A stretch of DNA of 64,000 nt. Origin: Pseudolabrys sp. Lineage in GTDB: Bacteria > Pseudomonadota > Alphaproteobacteria > Rhizobiales > Xanthobacteraceae. Position 1 is the stretch's first letter; every line of letters begins with the position of its first letter. The notes beneath the pieces are model-generated. The model saw nothing but the letters and a program-made list of their open reading frames with translations, ran no database searches and had not been told where the DNA came from. Position numbers and translations under genes: made by a program. The DNA is taken from assembly GCA_022841665.1 (NCBI GenBank), contig JALHRB010000001.1:62001-126000 (forward strand), written 5' to 3'. This document shows positions 8,526-17,867 of the stretch, one piece after another.

Positions 8526-9431
8526 ATGCGCGGCGCGGCGATTGCATCGATGTGCCTATGGCTGGCGGGCGGCGGCGCGGCGCTGGCGGCGCCCTGCCGG
8601 GGCAACCCGGCGGCGATCGGCACAAGCCGCACGATCACGGTCAGCCCGGCCGCGCTGCCGCGCATCGGCACGATCCAGTACAGCCGGACCTTGCCGCTGA
8701 ACGACCGCGAAATCGTCATCACCTTCGACGACGGGCCCATACCGCCCAACACGAACCGCATCCTCAACATCCTCGCGTCCGAGTGCGTGAAGGCCACCTA
8801 CTTTCTGGTGGGGCGGCGCGCGAGCGAGCACCCGCATCTGGTGCGCCGCATCTACAACGACGGCCACACCATCGGGACGCACAGCCAGAACCATCTGCTG
8901 GTCTTCGACCGGCTGGAGCCGAAGGCGGTCGAAGGCGAGGTGCGCGACGGCATCGCATCGGTGCAGGCCGCGGCCGGTCATCCGCGCGCGGTCGCGCCCT
9001 ACTTCCGCATTCCGGGGCTGCTGCGCACGCGGCCGGTCGAGCGCTATCTGGGCTCGCAGGCGCTTGCGGTGTGGAGCGCCGACGCTGTCGCCGACGACTG
9101 GTATTTCGGCGTGACGCCGCAGCGGATCGTGGAGAGGGCGCTGGCGCGGATCGAGGCCAAGGGCCGCGGCGTGCTGCTGCTGCACGACATCCACCCGGCC
9201 ACCGCCGCGGCGCTGCCGCCGCTGCTCAAGGAACTCAAGGCCCGCGGCTACCGCATCGTGCACGTCGTGCCGGACGGCGAACGGCCGAAATCGGTGCCAA
9301 GGCTGCCCGCGCCCGCGGTTGCGGATAGCAGCGGCAATGCACCCGCCGTTACCGGCGCGATCGGCAAGAACAAGAAGAAGCGACGCAGCGACGTCACCGA
9401 CCGCGGCGTAACCTCCTCTATCCGGCGCTAG
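8526..9431 (+). CDS. Secreted polysaccharide deacetylase family protein (copy 2)
   Basis: 301 residues from ATG 8526 with a signal peptide (MRGAAIASMCLWLAGGGAAL). A Met eight codons earlier is also possible. Motifs match copy 1: VITFDDGPIPPNTN, HTIGTHSQNH, YFRIPGL and LLLHDIHPATA. The mature N-terminus (PCRGNPAAIGTSRTITV) closely parallels copy 1 (PCPGNPQALGTARVISV), showing tandem duplication. A basic tail of about 45 residues (KNKKKRRSD) is unique to this copy and might bind cell-wall polymers. Likely the same compartment and chemistry as copy 1. Confidence 0.9.
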   Translation: MRGAAIASMCLWLAGGGAALAAPCRGNPAAIGTSRTITVSPAALPRIGTIQYSRTLPLNDREIVITFDDGPIPPNTNRILNILASECVKATYFLVGRRASEHPHLVRRIYNDGHTIGTHSQNHLLVFDRLEPKAVEGEVRDGIASVQAAAGHPRAVAPYFRIPGLLRTRPVERYLGSQALAVWSADAVADDWYFGVTPQRIVERALARIEAKGRGVLLLHDIHPATAAALPPLLKELKARGYRIVHVVPDGERPKSVPRLPAPAVADSSGNAPAVTGAIGKNKKKRRSDVTDRGVTSSIRR

Positions 9432-9521
9432 AGGCATCCTGCCTGGTTTCCATTCCGGCGCCGAGCGGCTAGGTTTTACTGCGACTGCTACGCAGGAAGC
9501 CGCCGCAAGGCAGAGGGCCCG

Positions 9522-9950
9522 ATGGAACGCATCATGGTCGCGATCGACGGCTCGCCCGATGCCAACCGTGCGCTGGACGCGGCCGCCAAGCTTGCCGAAA
9601 GCACCGGCGCCGAGCTGCTGATACTGAACATCGGCGGCGAAATCAGCAGCGCGGAAATGCGGCGGCTGGCGAGCGCCGACGGCGACCTCAGCAAGCGGCT
9701 CAAGCAGATTGCCGACGACATTTTGAAGCAAGGCGGCAAACGCGCGAAACGCCACGGGGTGGAGACGATCAGGCTCCAGTGCGAATGGGGCGATCCGGCG
9801 GAGACGATCATCGCGACGGCGAAACACGAAAAGGCCGACGTCATCGTGGTCGGGCGGCGCGGGCGCGGGCGTCTTTCCGCTCTTCTGCTTGGCAGCGTGT
9901 CGCAAAAGGTCGCGAGTCTTGCGCCCTGTATGGTTATGGTGGTGCCCTAG
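9522..9950 (+). CDS. Universal stress protein (UspA family)
   Basis: 142 residues, one Usp domain. It begins MERIMVAIDGSPDANRALDA and ends VVGRRGRGRLSALLLGSVSQ followed by the usual C-terminal CMVMVVP strand. The G-x2-G-x9-G-S pattern is the ATP-binding form of the fold, so an ATP-dependent stress regulator is likely. The gene stands alone between the deacetylases and an ABC-type membrane protein. Its exact role is unknown. Confidence 0.93.
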   Translation: MERIMVAIDGSPDANRALDAAAKLAESTGAELLILNIGGEISSAEMRRLASADGDLSKRLKQIADDILKQGGKRAKRHGVETIRLQCEWGDPAETIIATAKHEKADVIVVGRRGRGRLSALLLGSVSQKVASLAPCMVMVVP

Positions 9951-10041
9951 TCGCGGACAGCTCTGACCCAGATCAATACGGGACGGCCGCAACAAGCCAT
10001 AAATTTATAAATAAACCACGGTACTCTCAGCCGCCGGCGAA

Positions 10042-11250
10042 ATGCCGTTAGAGCTACCTGACTACCGCGCACAACCCGGTACCGAATACGACATGAGCCT
10101 TGTCCAACAGTTCGCCCTGACGATCGATCCGAAGCAGCTGCTCGCGCGCTTCTGGAAGTCGACTCGGGAGATCTGGAAGGCGCAGCGGGGCTGGGCCGTG
10201 TCTTTAGCCCTGTTTCTGGTCGCCGTGGTGCTGGTGCAGCTCCTGGTGCAGGTGCTGCTCAACGTGTGGAACCGGAATTTCTTCGACGCGCTCGAGCGCC
10301 GGGACGCCGGTGCGCTCTGGTGGCAGGCGAAAATCTTCGTGCCGCTCGCGGCGGTGAGCATCGTCCTCGCAGCAGCCTCGGTCTGGGGCCGCATGACGGC
10401 CCAGCGCAGCTGGCGCGAAGCCATGACCCGCCATGTCCTCGACCGCTGGCTGGAAAAGGACCGCTTCTACCGGCTCAATCACCTCGGCAACGGCGCCAAT
10501 CATGCCATCAAAGGCAGCGAAAACCCCGAATACCGCATCGCGGTCGACATCCGTGTCGCCACCGACGCGCCGATCGACCTGACGCTGGCCTTCGTCTCCT
10601 CGATCCTGACCGCGCTCACCTTCTTCGGCGTGCTGTGGAGCGTCGGCGGCAGCCTCGACGTCGACATCTTCGGCGCGACGGTGACCATCCCCGGCTATCT
10701 GGTGCTCGGCGTCATCGCCTATTCGAGCGTGATGTCGGCATTGATGGTGCTGGTCGGCCATCACCTGACCGGCGTGATCGAGCGGACCAACCAGGCCGAA
10801 GCCGAGCTGCGCGCGTCGATCGATTCGTTCCGCGATCACGACGCGCAACATGACGACAAGAAGCCGAACGGCGAGAAGCGCCGATCGCTGTGGCTGAGCC
10901 TGCAGACCGTCCTGCTCTGGTGGCGCGAATTCCTCTGGCAGCTCGTGCGCACCACGCTGGTGTCGCACGGCAATTTCCTGCTGGCGCCGGTGGTGGCCTG
11001 GCTGCTATGCACGCCGAAATACCAGAGCGGCGCGATGACGCTCGGCGAGCTGACGCAGGCCGCGGCAGCCTTCGTCACCGTGCAGGGCGCGTTCAACTGG
11101 CTGGTCGACAATTATCAGCGCTTGGCCGACTGGCGGTCGGCGGCGCACCGCGTGGCGAGCCTGCTCAATGCGCTCGACCAGCTTGAAGAGGAAGACCGGA
11201 AGGGGCCGGCGGCGGAAGCCAAGGTCACGCCGCTGCGCGCGCTGACTTGA
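10042..11250 (+). CDS. SbmA/BacA-like ABC transporter membrane protein without ATPase domain
   Basis: 402 residues; a Met at 10093 is an alternative start and neither has a strong ribosome site. About six membrane segments. Family features: VWNRNFFDALERRDAGALWW near the first helix, RSWREAMTRHVLDRWL, NPEYRIAVDIRVATD, and GELTQAAAAFVTVQGAFNWL before VDNYQRLADWR. It matches the membrane half of YddA/ExsE-type transporters, which normally continue into an ATPase; this one ends shortly after the membrane domain, like SbmA and BacA, which are proton-driven peptide importers. An AT-rich stretch at 9998-10015 may hold the promoter. The 3' end overlaps the convergent GH1 gene by 26 bp. Confidence 0.8.
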   Translation: MPLELPDYRAQPGTEYDMSLVQQFALTIDPKQLLARFWKSTREIWKAQRGWAVSLALFLVAVVLVQLLVQVLLNVWNRNFFDALERRDAGALWWQAKIFVPLAAVSIVLAAASVWGRMTAQRSWREAMTRHVLDRWLEKDRFYRLNHLGNGANHAIKGSENPEYRIAVDIRVATDAPIDLTLAFVSSILTALTFFGVLWSVGGSLDVDIFGATVTIPGYLVLGVIAYSSVMSALMVLVGHHLTGVIERTNQAEAELRASIDSFRDHDAQHDDKKPNGEKRRSLWLSLQTVLLWWREFLWQLVRTTLVSHGNFLLAPVVAWLLCTPKYQSGAMTLGELTQAAAAFVTVQGAFNWLVDNYQRLADWRSAAHRVASLLNALDQLEEEDRKGPAAEAKVTPLRALT

Positions 11251-12574
11251 TCAGGTCGCGATACCAGGAGAACGACGCCTTCGGGATACGTTTCTGGGTC
11301 GGATAATCGACGTAAACGAGACCGAAGCGCACGCCGTAGCCGGCGTCCCATTCGAAATTGTCGAGCAGCGACCAGACGAAATAGCCGCGGATGTCCGCGC
11401 CCGCGGCGACGGCTTCGTTCACGGCGGCAATATAGGCGCGCAGGAACGCGATGCGATTGTCGTCGCGCACGGCGCCGCCGTCATCCGGCTTGTCGGATCC
11501 GCCGAGACCGTTCTCCGTCACGTAAACCGGCAAGCCGTAGTCGCGCGACACCCGCAGCAGCGTGTCGCGAAACGCGGGCGCATCGACCGGCCAGTCGATC
11601 GGCGTCACCGGCGTGCCGGGCGGCCGGTCGCCGAAGTCGAAACGGAAGAACGCGTCCGGCGCATTGCGCACATAGACAGGGCTGTAGTGATTGAGGCCGA
11701 ACCAGTCGAGCGGTCGGTGGATGCGCGCGAGATCGCCCGGCTGCATGAGCGGCTCGACCGCAGCCTGCAGCGCGTCGGGATAGACGCCGCGATACTGCGG
11801 ATCGGGAAAGGCGCGGTTCCAATAGGCGTCGGCCATGCGCGCGCCGTCGGTGTCGGCGGGCGAGGATGGCAGGCACGGCTGCACGTTGTGGATGGCGCCA
11901 ATGGAAGCGCCCGGCACGCGCGCGCGTATGGCGTCCACGGCCGCGCCGTGGCTGAGATTGATGTGGTGGATGCCGCGATGAAAGGCCTCGACGCCGCTCT
12001 TGTCGCGCTGGTTTTTGCCGAAGCCGTAGCCGAACAGCGTGAAGATGGACGGCTCGTTGAACGTGGCGAAACGCTTCACCCGGTCGCCGTAGCGGTCCGC
12101 GACCAGCGCGGCGTAGTCGGCAAACCATTGGGAGCTGTCGCGGTTGGTCCAGCCGCCGAGGTCGTCGAGCGCCTGCGGCATGTCCCAGTGATAGAGGCAT
12201 AGCCACGGCTCGATGCGGGCTGCGAGCAGCGCGTCGATCAGCCGGTCGTAGAAGGCGAGCCCGGCTTCGTTCGGCGTCCCCCGCCCCTGCGGCAGCACGC
12301 GCGGCCAGCCGACGGAAAAACGGTAGGCCGCAAGGCCGAGCCGCTGCATGAGCGCGACGTCTTCCGGGTAGCGGTGATAGTGGTCGCAAGCCGCGTCGCC
12401 GGTATCCTTGCCTTCGATGCGGCCGCGGCGCCCGTCGGTGTCCCACACGCTCGGACCGCGGCCGTCCTCATGCGTGGCGCCCTCGATCTGGTAGGCCGAG
12501 GTCGACGCGCCCCAGAGGAAATCGCGGCGCAATGCCGCGACGGGCGGAAATCCGGCATCCTCGCCTGAAGCCAT
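11225..12574 (-). CDS. Beta-glucosidase, glycoside hydrolase family 1
   Basis: 449 residues, the normal GH1 length. The N-terminal FLWGASTSAYQIEGA and the acid/base motif TFNEPS (Glu174) and nucleophile motif YVTENG (Glu354) are all present, with GYFVWSLLDNFEW near the end. It is a retaining enzyme that hydrolyses beta-glucosides or beta-galactosides. No signal peptide, so it acts on imported disaccharides. It is divergent from a clan GH-A hydrolase, with possible shared control in the gap at 12575-12693. Confidence 0.95.
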   Translation of the reverse strand: MASGEDAGFPPVAALRRDFLWGASTSAYQIEGATHEDGRGPSVWDTDGRRGRIEGKDTGDAACDHYHRYPEDVALMQRLGLAAYRFSVGWPRVLPQGRGTPNEAGLAFYDRLIDALLAARIEPWLCLYHWDMPQALDDLGGWTNRDSSQWFADYAALVADRYGDRVKRFATFNEPSIFTLFGYGFGKNQRDKSGVEAFHRGIHHINLSHGAAVDAIRARVPGASIGAIHNVQPCLPSSPADTDGARMADAYWNRAFPDPQYRGVYPDALQAAVEPLMQPGDLARIHRPLDWFGLNHYSPVYVRNAPDAFFRFDFGDRPPGTPVTPIDWPVDAPAFRDTLLRVSRDYGLPVYVTENGLGGSDKPDDGGAVRDDNRIAFLRAYIAAVNEAVAAGADIRGYFVWSLLDNFEWDAGYGVRFGLVYVDYPTQKRIPKASFSWYRDLIKSARAAA

Positions 12575-12624
12575 GAATGGTCCTCGTATTCGAAGACGAA
12601 ATTAACCCCAAGAAGCGCGACATT

Positions 12625-12652
12625 ATTGAGACAAGTCAATTGATTGAGACAA
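12625..12652. promoter_or_regulatory. Candidate operator: two direct repeats 18 bp apart between divergent glycosidase genes
   Basis: The 10-mer ATTGAGACAA occurs at 12625-12634 and again at 12643-12652, with the palindrome TCAATTGA between them at 12636-12643. The stretch is AT-rich in GC-rich surroundings and lies between the divergent GH1 and GH-A genes. No regulator gene is adjacent, so the binding protein is unknown. Confidence 0.45.
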
Positions 12653-12693
12653 ACGGGCGGCAGACTATCGCGACCGTTCAAAGCGAGCCGCCG

Positions 12694-14061
12694 ATGTCTG
12701 CTGAACCGCCGAAGACCCGCTGGGGTGGCCTCGCCGGCCTGCCGCCGAACGGCTTCTTTCGCGTCGAGCGGGCCGACGGCGCGTTCTGGCTGGCAGATCC
12801 GGACGGCGGCCGCTTCCTGTCGAAAGGCGTCAACACCGTGCGCTTCGACCAGGATGCGATCCAGAACACGTCGCGCATCCCTTACGCCGAGGCGTGTTTT
12901 CGCAAATACGGCAGCGAGGACGCCTGGCGGTCCGCCGCCGCCGCGCGGCTCAAGTCGTGGGGCTTCAATACGCTCGGCGCATGGTCGGACGAGAAGGTCG
13001 CCGATGCGGGCCTGACGCTGGCCGTGACGCCCAATCTCGATCTCGGCATGACCTTCGCGTGGCAAACCAACGACAAGAACCCTTCGCTGCCGCGGCAGGA
13101 TTTCCCCGACGTGTTCGATCCCGCCTTCGAGACGCATATCGTGCAGCGGGCGCGCGCGCTGTGCGCGGGCCGCGCGCACGACGCCAATATCATCGGCTGG
13201 TTCATCGACAACGAATTGCGCTGGTCGCCGGACTGGCGCGGGCCGGACGATCTGCTCATGTTGTTTCTCACCCTGTCGCCAACGACACCCGGGCGCGCGG
13301 CGGCAATCGCGTTGCTGCGCGAGCGGCACGGCGACATCGGCGCTTTCAACGCGGCCTGGCGCACCTCTGCCCGCACGTGGGACGAGGTGCCGGCGCTGCC
13401 GCGCATCGAGCCGCCTTTCCGGCGCAAGCCGCCTTACGACCGCACGGCGCGCGAGGAGGAAGAGCTCAACCGCGCGCATGCGGGGCGCGCCGCCGTGATG
13501 GCCGACTGCGACGCTTTTCTCGCGCGGCTGGCGGAGCGCTATTTCGCGCTCACGGTCGCCGCCATCAAGGCCGCCGATCCCAACCACCTGGTGCTCGGCA
13601 GCCGCTTTGCATTTCCGCCGCCGGGCGAAGTCATCGCCGCCTGCGGGCGGCACGTCGACGTGCTGTCGTTCAATTGCTACGGGCCCGACCCCAACGGCGC
13701 GCTCGACGCCTATGAGGAAACCGGCAAGCCCTGCCTGCTCGGCGAGTTCTCCTTCCGCGCCATCGATTCCGGCCTGCCCAACAGCAACGGCGCCGGGCCG
13801 GTGGTGGCGACGCAGCAAGAGCGCGCGGCCGCCTTCCGCCGCTACGCCGTCGCCGGACTGCGGCGGGCGACGCTCGTCGGCTATCACTGGTTCGAGCACG
13901 CCGACCAGCCGGCCGAGGGCCGCTTCGACGGCGAGAACTCCAATTTCGGCACGGTCACCATCGAGGACCGCGTCTACGAGGACCTCACCCGCGAGATGAC
14001 CGCCGTCAATGCCGAGGCGGACGAGCTTCACGCCAAAGCAGCGCAAGGATTGCCGGCATGA
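12694..14061 (+). CDS. Clan GH-A glycoside hydrolase, agarase/beta-galactosidase-like
   Basis: 455 residues from ATG 12694; the frame is open to 12577, but that extension covers the repeat-bearing control region and is probably not translated. A TIM-barrel hydrolase is indicated by [12 protein letters not shown] (acid/base Glu174 after Asn) and [10 protein letters not shown] (nucleophile Glu351), the two-Glu arrangement of clan GH-A. The GWFIDNE form resembles GH50/GH42-type enzymes. The early segment [17 protein letters not shown] is also typical of that group. No signal peptide. ATGA overlap with the following GH4 gene makes them one unit. Exact family and substrate uncertain. Confidence 0.7.
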   Translation: MSAEPPKTRWGGLAGLPPNGFFRVERADGAFWLADPDGGRFLSKGVNTVRFDQDAIQNTSRIPYAEACFRKYGSEDAWRSAAAARLKSWGFNTLGAWSDEKVADAGLTLAVTPNLDLGMTFAWQTNDKNPSLPRQDFPDVFDPAFETHIVQRARALCAGRAHDANIIGWFIDNELRWSPDWRGPDDLLMLFLTLSPTTPGRAAAIALLRERHGDIGAFNAAWRTSARTWDEVPALPRIEPPFRRKPPYDRTAREEEELNRAHAGRAAVMADCDAFLARLAERYFALTVAAIKAADPNHLVLGSRFAFPPPGEVIAACGRHVDVLSFNCYGPDPNGALDAYEETGKPCLLGEFSFRAIDSGLPNSNGAGPVVATQQERAAAFRRYAVAGLRRATLVGYHWFEHADQPAEGRFDGENSNFGTVTIEDRVYEDLTREMTAVNAEADELHAKAAQGLPA

Positions 14062-15335
14062 CGAATACGACCAAGATTGTTTTCATCGGCGCCGGCAGCG
14101 CCTCGTTCGGGCTCTCGATGCTGCGCGACGTGTTCGCCAGCGACGAATTGCGCGGCAGCACGCTGACGATGGTCGACCTCAATGCCGATACGCTCGCCAA
14201 GATGATCGCGCTCGCCAATCTGCTGAACGCCAAGGCGGGCGCCGGCCTCAAGATCGAGCACACCACCGACCGCCGCGCCGCGCTCGATGGCGCGGGCTTC
14301 GTCGTCAACGCCACCGCGGTCGAGCGCAACCGGCTGTGGCAGCTCGACTGGGAGGTGCCGCGCAAATACGGCATCCGCCACACGCTCGGCGAAAACAGCG
14401 GCCCGGGCGGGCTGATGTTCACGCTGCGGACGCTGCCGCTGGTGTTCGATATCGCGCGCGACATCGAGGCGCTGTGTCCGAACGCGCTGTTTATCAATTT
14501 TTCCAATCCGGAGAACCGCATCGTCCTCGCGCTCGGCAAATACAGCCCGATCAAGGCCATGGGTCTGTGCCACGGCATCTTCATGGGCCAAGGCGCGGTC
14601 GCCGACATCATGAAGCTGCCTTACGAGGACGTCGACCTCTGGGGCGCGGGCCTCAACCACGCGCAGTGCCTGATGCACATCCGCCATCGCAAGACCGGCG
14701 AAGACCTCTACCCGCGCCTGCGCGCGATGGAGAAGGACTACGACCCGACCTATTTGCTGCTGACGCGCCGGCTGTTCAAAACATTCGGCTACTGGATGAC
14801 GTGCAGCGACGACCATCTCGGCGAGCACCTCGCCTATGGCTGGGAGGGCGGCGAGCACGGCTACGACTTCGCCGCCGACGAGCGCGGGCGCGACGAATTC
14901 CGCCAGACGCTCGAGCGCGTGCTCAAAGGCGGTAAAATGCCGGCCGACTGGCTGGAGCCGTCGGGCGAGCGCGGCGCGGCGGCCATCGGCGGCGTGCTGC
15001 ACAACAAGAAGCGCGTGCTGGAATCGGCCGTGGTGCCGAACCGCGGCGCCATCCCCAATCTGCCGGACGACGCCGCGGTCGAAGTGCCGGTGATGGCGGA
15101 CGCCGCCGGCATCCACCCCATTTCGCTCGGGCGCCTGCCCGACGGCATCGCCAAGTTGCTGCATACGCAGGTCAATGTGCAGCTGATGGCGGTCGAGGCC
15201 GCCATGCGCGGCTCCAAGGAGCTCGCCTTGCAGGCGCTGCTGATCGACCCGGTGGTGAACTCGGCCGAGGCGGCGGTGAAGCTGCTCGACGAATTGTGGG
15301 AAGCCAACCGCGCCTACATCCGCCCGTGCCTGTGA
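14058..15335 (+). CDS. Glycoside hydrolase family 4 (NAD+-dependent alpha-glycosidase)
   Basis: 425 residues. The N-terminal [16 protein letters not shown] is the GH4 Rossmann motif. [13 protein letters not shown] and [11 protein letters not shown] (Cys171 and His172) give the Mn2+ and catalytic ligands of the unusual oxidation-elimination mechanism of this family. Its members cleave alpha-galactosides, alpha-glucosides or alpha-glucuronides. It starts inside the stop of the preceding hydrolase (ATGA), implying co-translation and a shared oligosaccharide substrate. Cytoplasmic. Confidence 0.92.
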   Translation: MTNTTKIVFIGAGSASFGLSMLRDVFASDELRGSTLTMVDLNADTLAKMIALANLLNAKAGAGLKIEHTTDRRAALDGAGFVVNATAVERNRLWQLDWEVPRKYGIRHTLGENSGPGGLMFTLRTLPLVFDIARDIEALCPNALFINFSNPENRIVLALGKYSPIKAMGLCHGIFMGQGAVADIMKLPYEDVDLWGAGLNHAQCLMHIRHRKTGEDLYPRLRAMEKDYDPTYLLLTRRLFKTFGYWMTCSDDHLGEHLAYGWEGGEHGYDFAADERGRDEFRQTLERVLKGGKMPADWLEPSGERGAAAIGGVLHNKKRVLESAVVPNRGAIPNLPDDAAVEVPVMADAAGIHPISLGRLPDGIAKLLHTQVNVQLMAVEAAMRGSKELALQALLIDPVVNSAEAAVKLLDELWEANRAYIRPCL

Positions 15336-15336
15336 G

Positions 15337-17742
15337 CTACTCGGCGGCCTTGGCGTTCGCGCCCTCGGCCTCGCTCACCACCTGCATGGTGCGCAGGATG
15401 CTGGACGGGTTGACGCTGATGGAGTCGATGCCGAGGCCGGCGAGATAGCGCGCGACCTCGGGATAATTGGCCGGGGCCTCGCCGCAGATGCCGATATGGC
15501 GGCCGTTGCGCTTGGCGCCGACGATCGCAAGCCTGAACATTTCCAGCATGCCGGGATCGCGCTCGTCGAAATCGAAGGCGACGATCTCGGAATCGCGGTC
15601 GACGCCGAGCGTGAGCTGGGTCAGGTCGTTGGAGCCGATGGAGAAACCGTCGAACAATTTGGCGAAGGCGTCGATGAGGATGACGTTGTTCGGGATCTCG
15701 CACATGACGTAGACCTCGAGCCCGTTCTCGCCGCGCTTGAGGCCGTGCGCCGCCATGGTCGCGAGCACGCGCTCGGCTTCCTCCACGCGCCGGCAGAATG
15801 GCACCATGATGCGGACGTTGGTGAGGCCCATGTCCTCGCGCACGCGCTTAAGCGCGGCGCATTCGAGCGCGAAGCCTTCCGCATAGGCCGGGTGCGAATA
15901 GCGCGCCGCGCCGCGGAAGCCGAGCATCGGGTTTTCCTCGCGCGGCTCGAAGCCTTCGCCGCCGACGAGCTTGGCGTACTCGTTGGTCTTGAAGTCGGAC
16001 AGCCGCACGATCACCGGCCTCGGATAGAAGGCCGCGCCGATCATGCCGACGCCTTCCGACAGCTTCTCAATGAAATAGTCGGCCGGTTTCGCATAGGTGC
16101 GCACCAGCGCATCGATCTGCGCCCGCGCCTCGGCCGAGACGACCTTTTCCGGGTGCACCAGCGCCATCGGGTGCACCTTGATGTGCTCGCTGATGATGAA
16201 CTCCATGCGCGCCAGGCCGACGCCGTCGTTCGGCACCATCGCGCTGTGGAAGGCGAGCCCCGGGTTGCCGAGATTGAGCATGATCTCGGTGCGCGGGCGT
16301 TTCACGTCGCTCAAATCCACCTGTGTCTTCTTGATCGGCAACGCGCCCTCGTAGACGCGCCCGACCTCGCCCTCCGCGCAACTGACCGTCACCATGGCGC
16401 CGGTCTTCAACAGGCCTTTCGCGCCGGCCGCGCCGACCACCGCCGGAATGCCGAGCTCGCGCGCGACGATGGCCGCATGACAGGTGCGCCCGCCCCGTTC
16501 GGTGACGATGGCGGCGGCGATCTTCATCACCGGCTCCCAGTCGGGCGTGGTCTGCTCCGCGACCAGCACCTCGCCGGCCTTGAACTGGGCGAGATCGCGC
16601 GCGCCGGCGATGATGCGCACCGGACCGGCGGCGATCTTTTCGCCGACCGCGCGGCCGGTGGCCAAGACCGCGCTTGAGCGGCCCAGCGCATAGGTGTCGA
16701 AATGCGTCGGCGCACGCTGCGACACCACCGTCTCCGGCCGCGCCTGGATGATATAAAGCTGCCCGTCGTCGCCATCCTTGGCCCATTCGATGTCCATCGG
16801 CATCGGATGGCCGGCATTAGCGGAATAGTGTTCCTCGATGACGATGGCGTCGGCGGCGAGCTTGAGCACCTCGGCGTCCGTGATGCAGAAGCGCTCGCGC
16901 TCGGGGTCGGGGACCGGCACGTTCCTGGTGCCGCCGCTTTGATCGGCATAGACCATGCGCAGGTGCTTGCGCCCGAGCGTGCGGCTCAGCACCGCGCGCT
17001 TGCCCGCCTTGAAGGTCGGCTTGTGCACATAGAACTCGTCCGGATCGACGACGCCCTGCACGATGTTCTCGCCCAGTCCATAGACGCCGGTGACGAAGAC
17101 CACGTCGCGGAATCCGGATTCGGTGTCGAGCGTGAAGATCACACCACTCGAGCCGATATCGGCGCGCACCATCTTCATGACGCCGACCGACAACCAGACC
17201 TTGAAATGGTCGAAACCGTTGTCGACGCGGTAGGAGATCGCGCGGTCGGTGAAGATCGAGGCAAAGCAGCGGCGGCAGGCTTCGAACAGATCGGCCGGAC
17301 CGACCACGTTCAAATAGCTTTCGTGCTGGCCGGCGAAGCTTGCCGACGGCAAATCCTCAGCGGTGGCCGAACTGCGCACTGCGACCGCGACATTGGCGCC
17401 GTATTCCTTCTCCAGCTGACGGTAGGCGCGCTCGACCTGCTCGCGCAGCGCCGCCGTGTCGGTCGCCTTGTAGACGATCTCGCGCGCCTTAGCCGCGCGC
17501 TCCGCCAGCAGCGCGACGTCGCGCTTGTCCAAGGTGTCGAACAAAGCGTGCAGCGGCTCCCAGGCGTTCGCCGCCGTCAGCGCGTCCCGATAGGCCTGCG
17601 CGGTCAGCGCAAAGCCGTTCGGCACGCGCACGCCTTTTTGCGACAGGCTGCCATAGAGTTCGCCGAGCGAAGCGTTCTTGCCACCGACCAGCCCGACATC
17701 GCCGATGCGGATATCGGAAAACCAGCGCACATAGCCTGTCAT
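15337..17742 (-). CDS. ppsA: Phosphoenolpyruvate synthase
   Basis: 801 residues, the expected length. Domains in order: ATP-binding (VGLVGGKNASLGELYGSL, VRSSATAEDLPSASFAGQ), phosphohistidine swivel (GGRTCHAAIVARELGIPAVV with the active His near residue 420), and PEP/pyruvate barrel (GSNDLTQLTLGVDRDS, ICGEAPANYPEVARYL). It converts pyruvate plus ATP to PEP, AMP and phosphate for gluconeogenesis. The barrel motif reads GICGEAPANYPE, where many family members have Gln in place of the Glu. Stands alone; convergent with the GH4 gene with one base between the stop codons. Confidence 0.95.
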   Translation of the reverse strand: MTGYVRWFSDIRIGDVGLVGGKNASLGELYGSLSQKGVRVPNGFALTAQAYRDALTAANAWEPLHALFDTLDKRDVALLAERAAKAREIVYKATDTAALREQVERAYRQLEKEYGANVAVAVRSSATAEDLPSASFAGQHESYLNVVGPADLFEACRRCFASIFTDRAISYRVDNGFDHFKVWLSVGVMKMVRADIGSSGVIFTLDTESGFRDVVFVTGVYGLGENIVQGVVDPDEFYVHKPTFKAGKRAVLSRTLGRKHLRMVYADQSGGTRNVPVPDPERERFCITDAEVLKLAADAIVIEEHYSANAGHPMPMDIEWAKDGDDGQLYIIQARPETVVSQRAPTHFDTYALGRSSAVLATGRAVGEKIAAGPVRIIAGARDLAQFKAGEVLVAEQTTPDWEPVMKIAAAIVTERGGRTCHAAIVARELGIPAVVGAAGAKGLLKTGAMVTVSCAEGEVGRVYEGALPIKKTQVDLSDVKRPRTEIMLNLGNPGLAFHSAMVPNDGVGLARMEFIISEHIKVHPMALVHPEKVVSAEARAQIDALVRTYAKPADYFIEKLSEGVGMIGAAFYPRPVIVRLSDFKTNEYAKLVGGEGFEPREENPMLGFRGAARYSHPAYAEGFALECAALKRVREDMGLTNVRIMVPFCRRVEEAERVLATMAAHGLKRGENGLEVYVMCEIPNNVILIDAFAKLFDGFSIGSNDLTQLTLGVDRDSEIVAFDFDERDPGMLEMFRLAIVGAKRNGRHIGICGEAPANYPEVARYLAGLGIDSISVNPSSILRTMQVVSEAEGANAKAAE

Positions 17743-17867
17743 CGACGGAAGCCCTCTTTGGCGGGACCATCACACGCGACGGCGGCCTTCGTGGCATTGA
17801 TTTCGGTCAAGACAAAAGCGACAAAAATGCCGCCAAGTAACGGAAATTCGCCCGAACCCGTGAGCCC

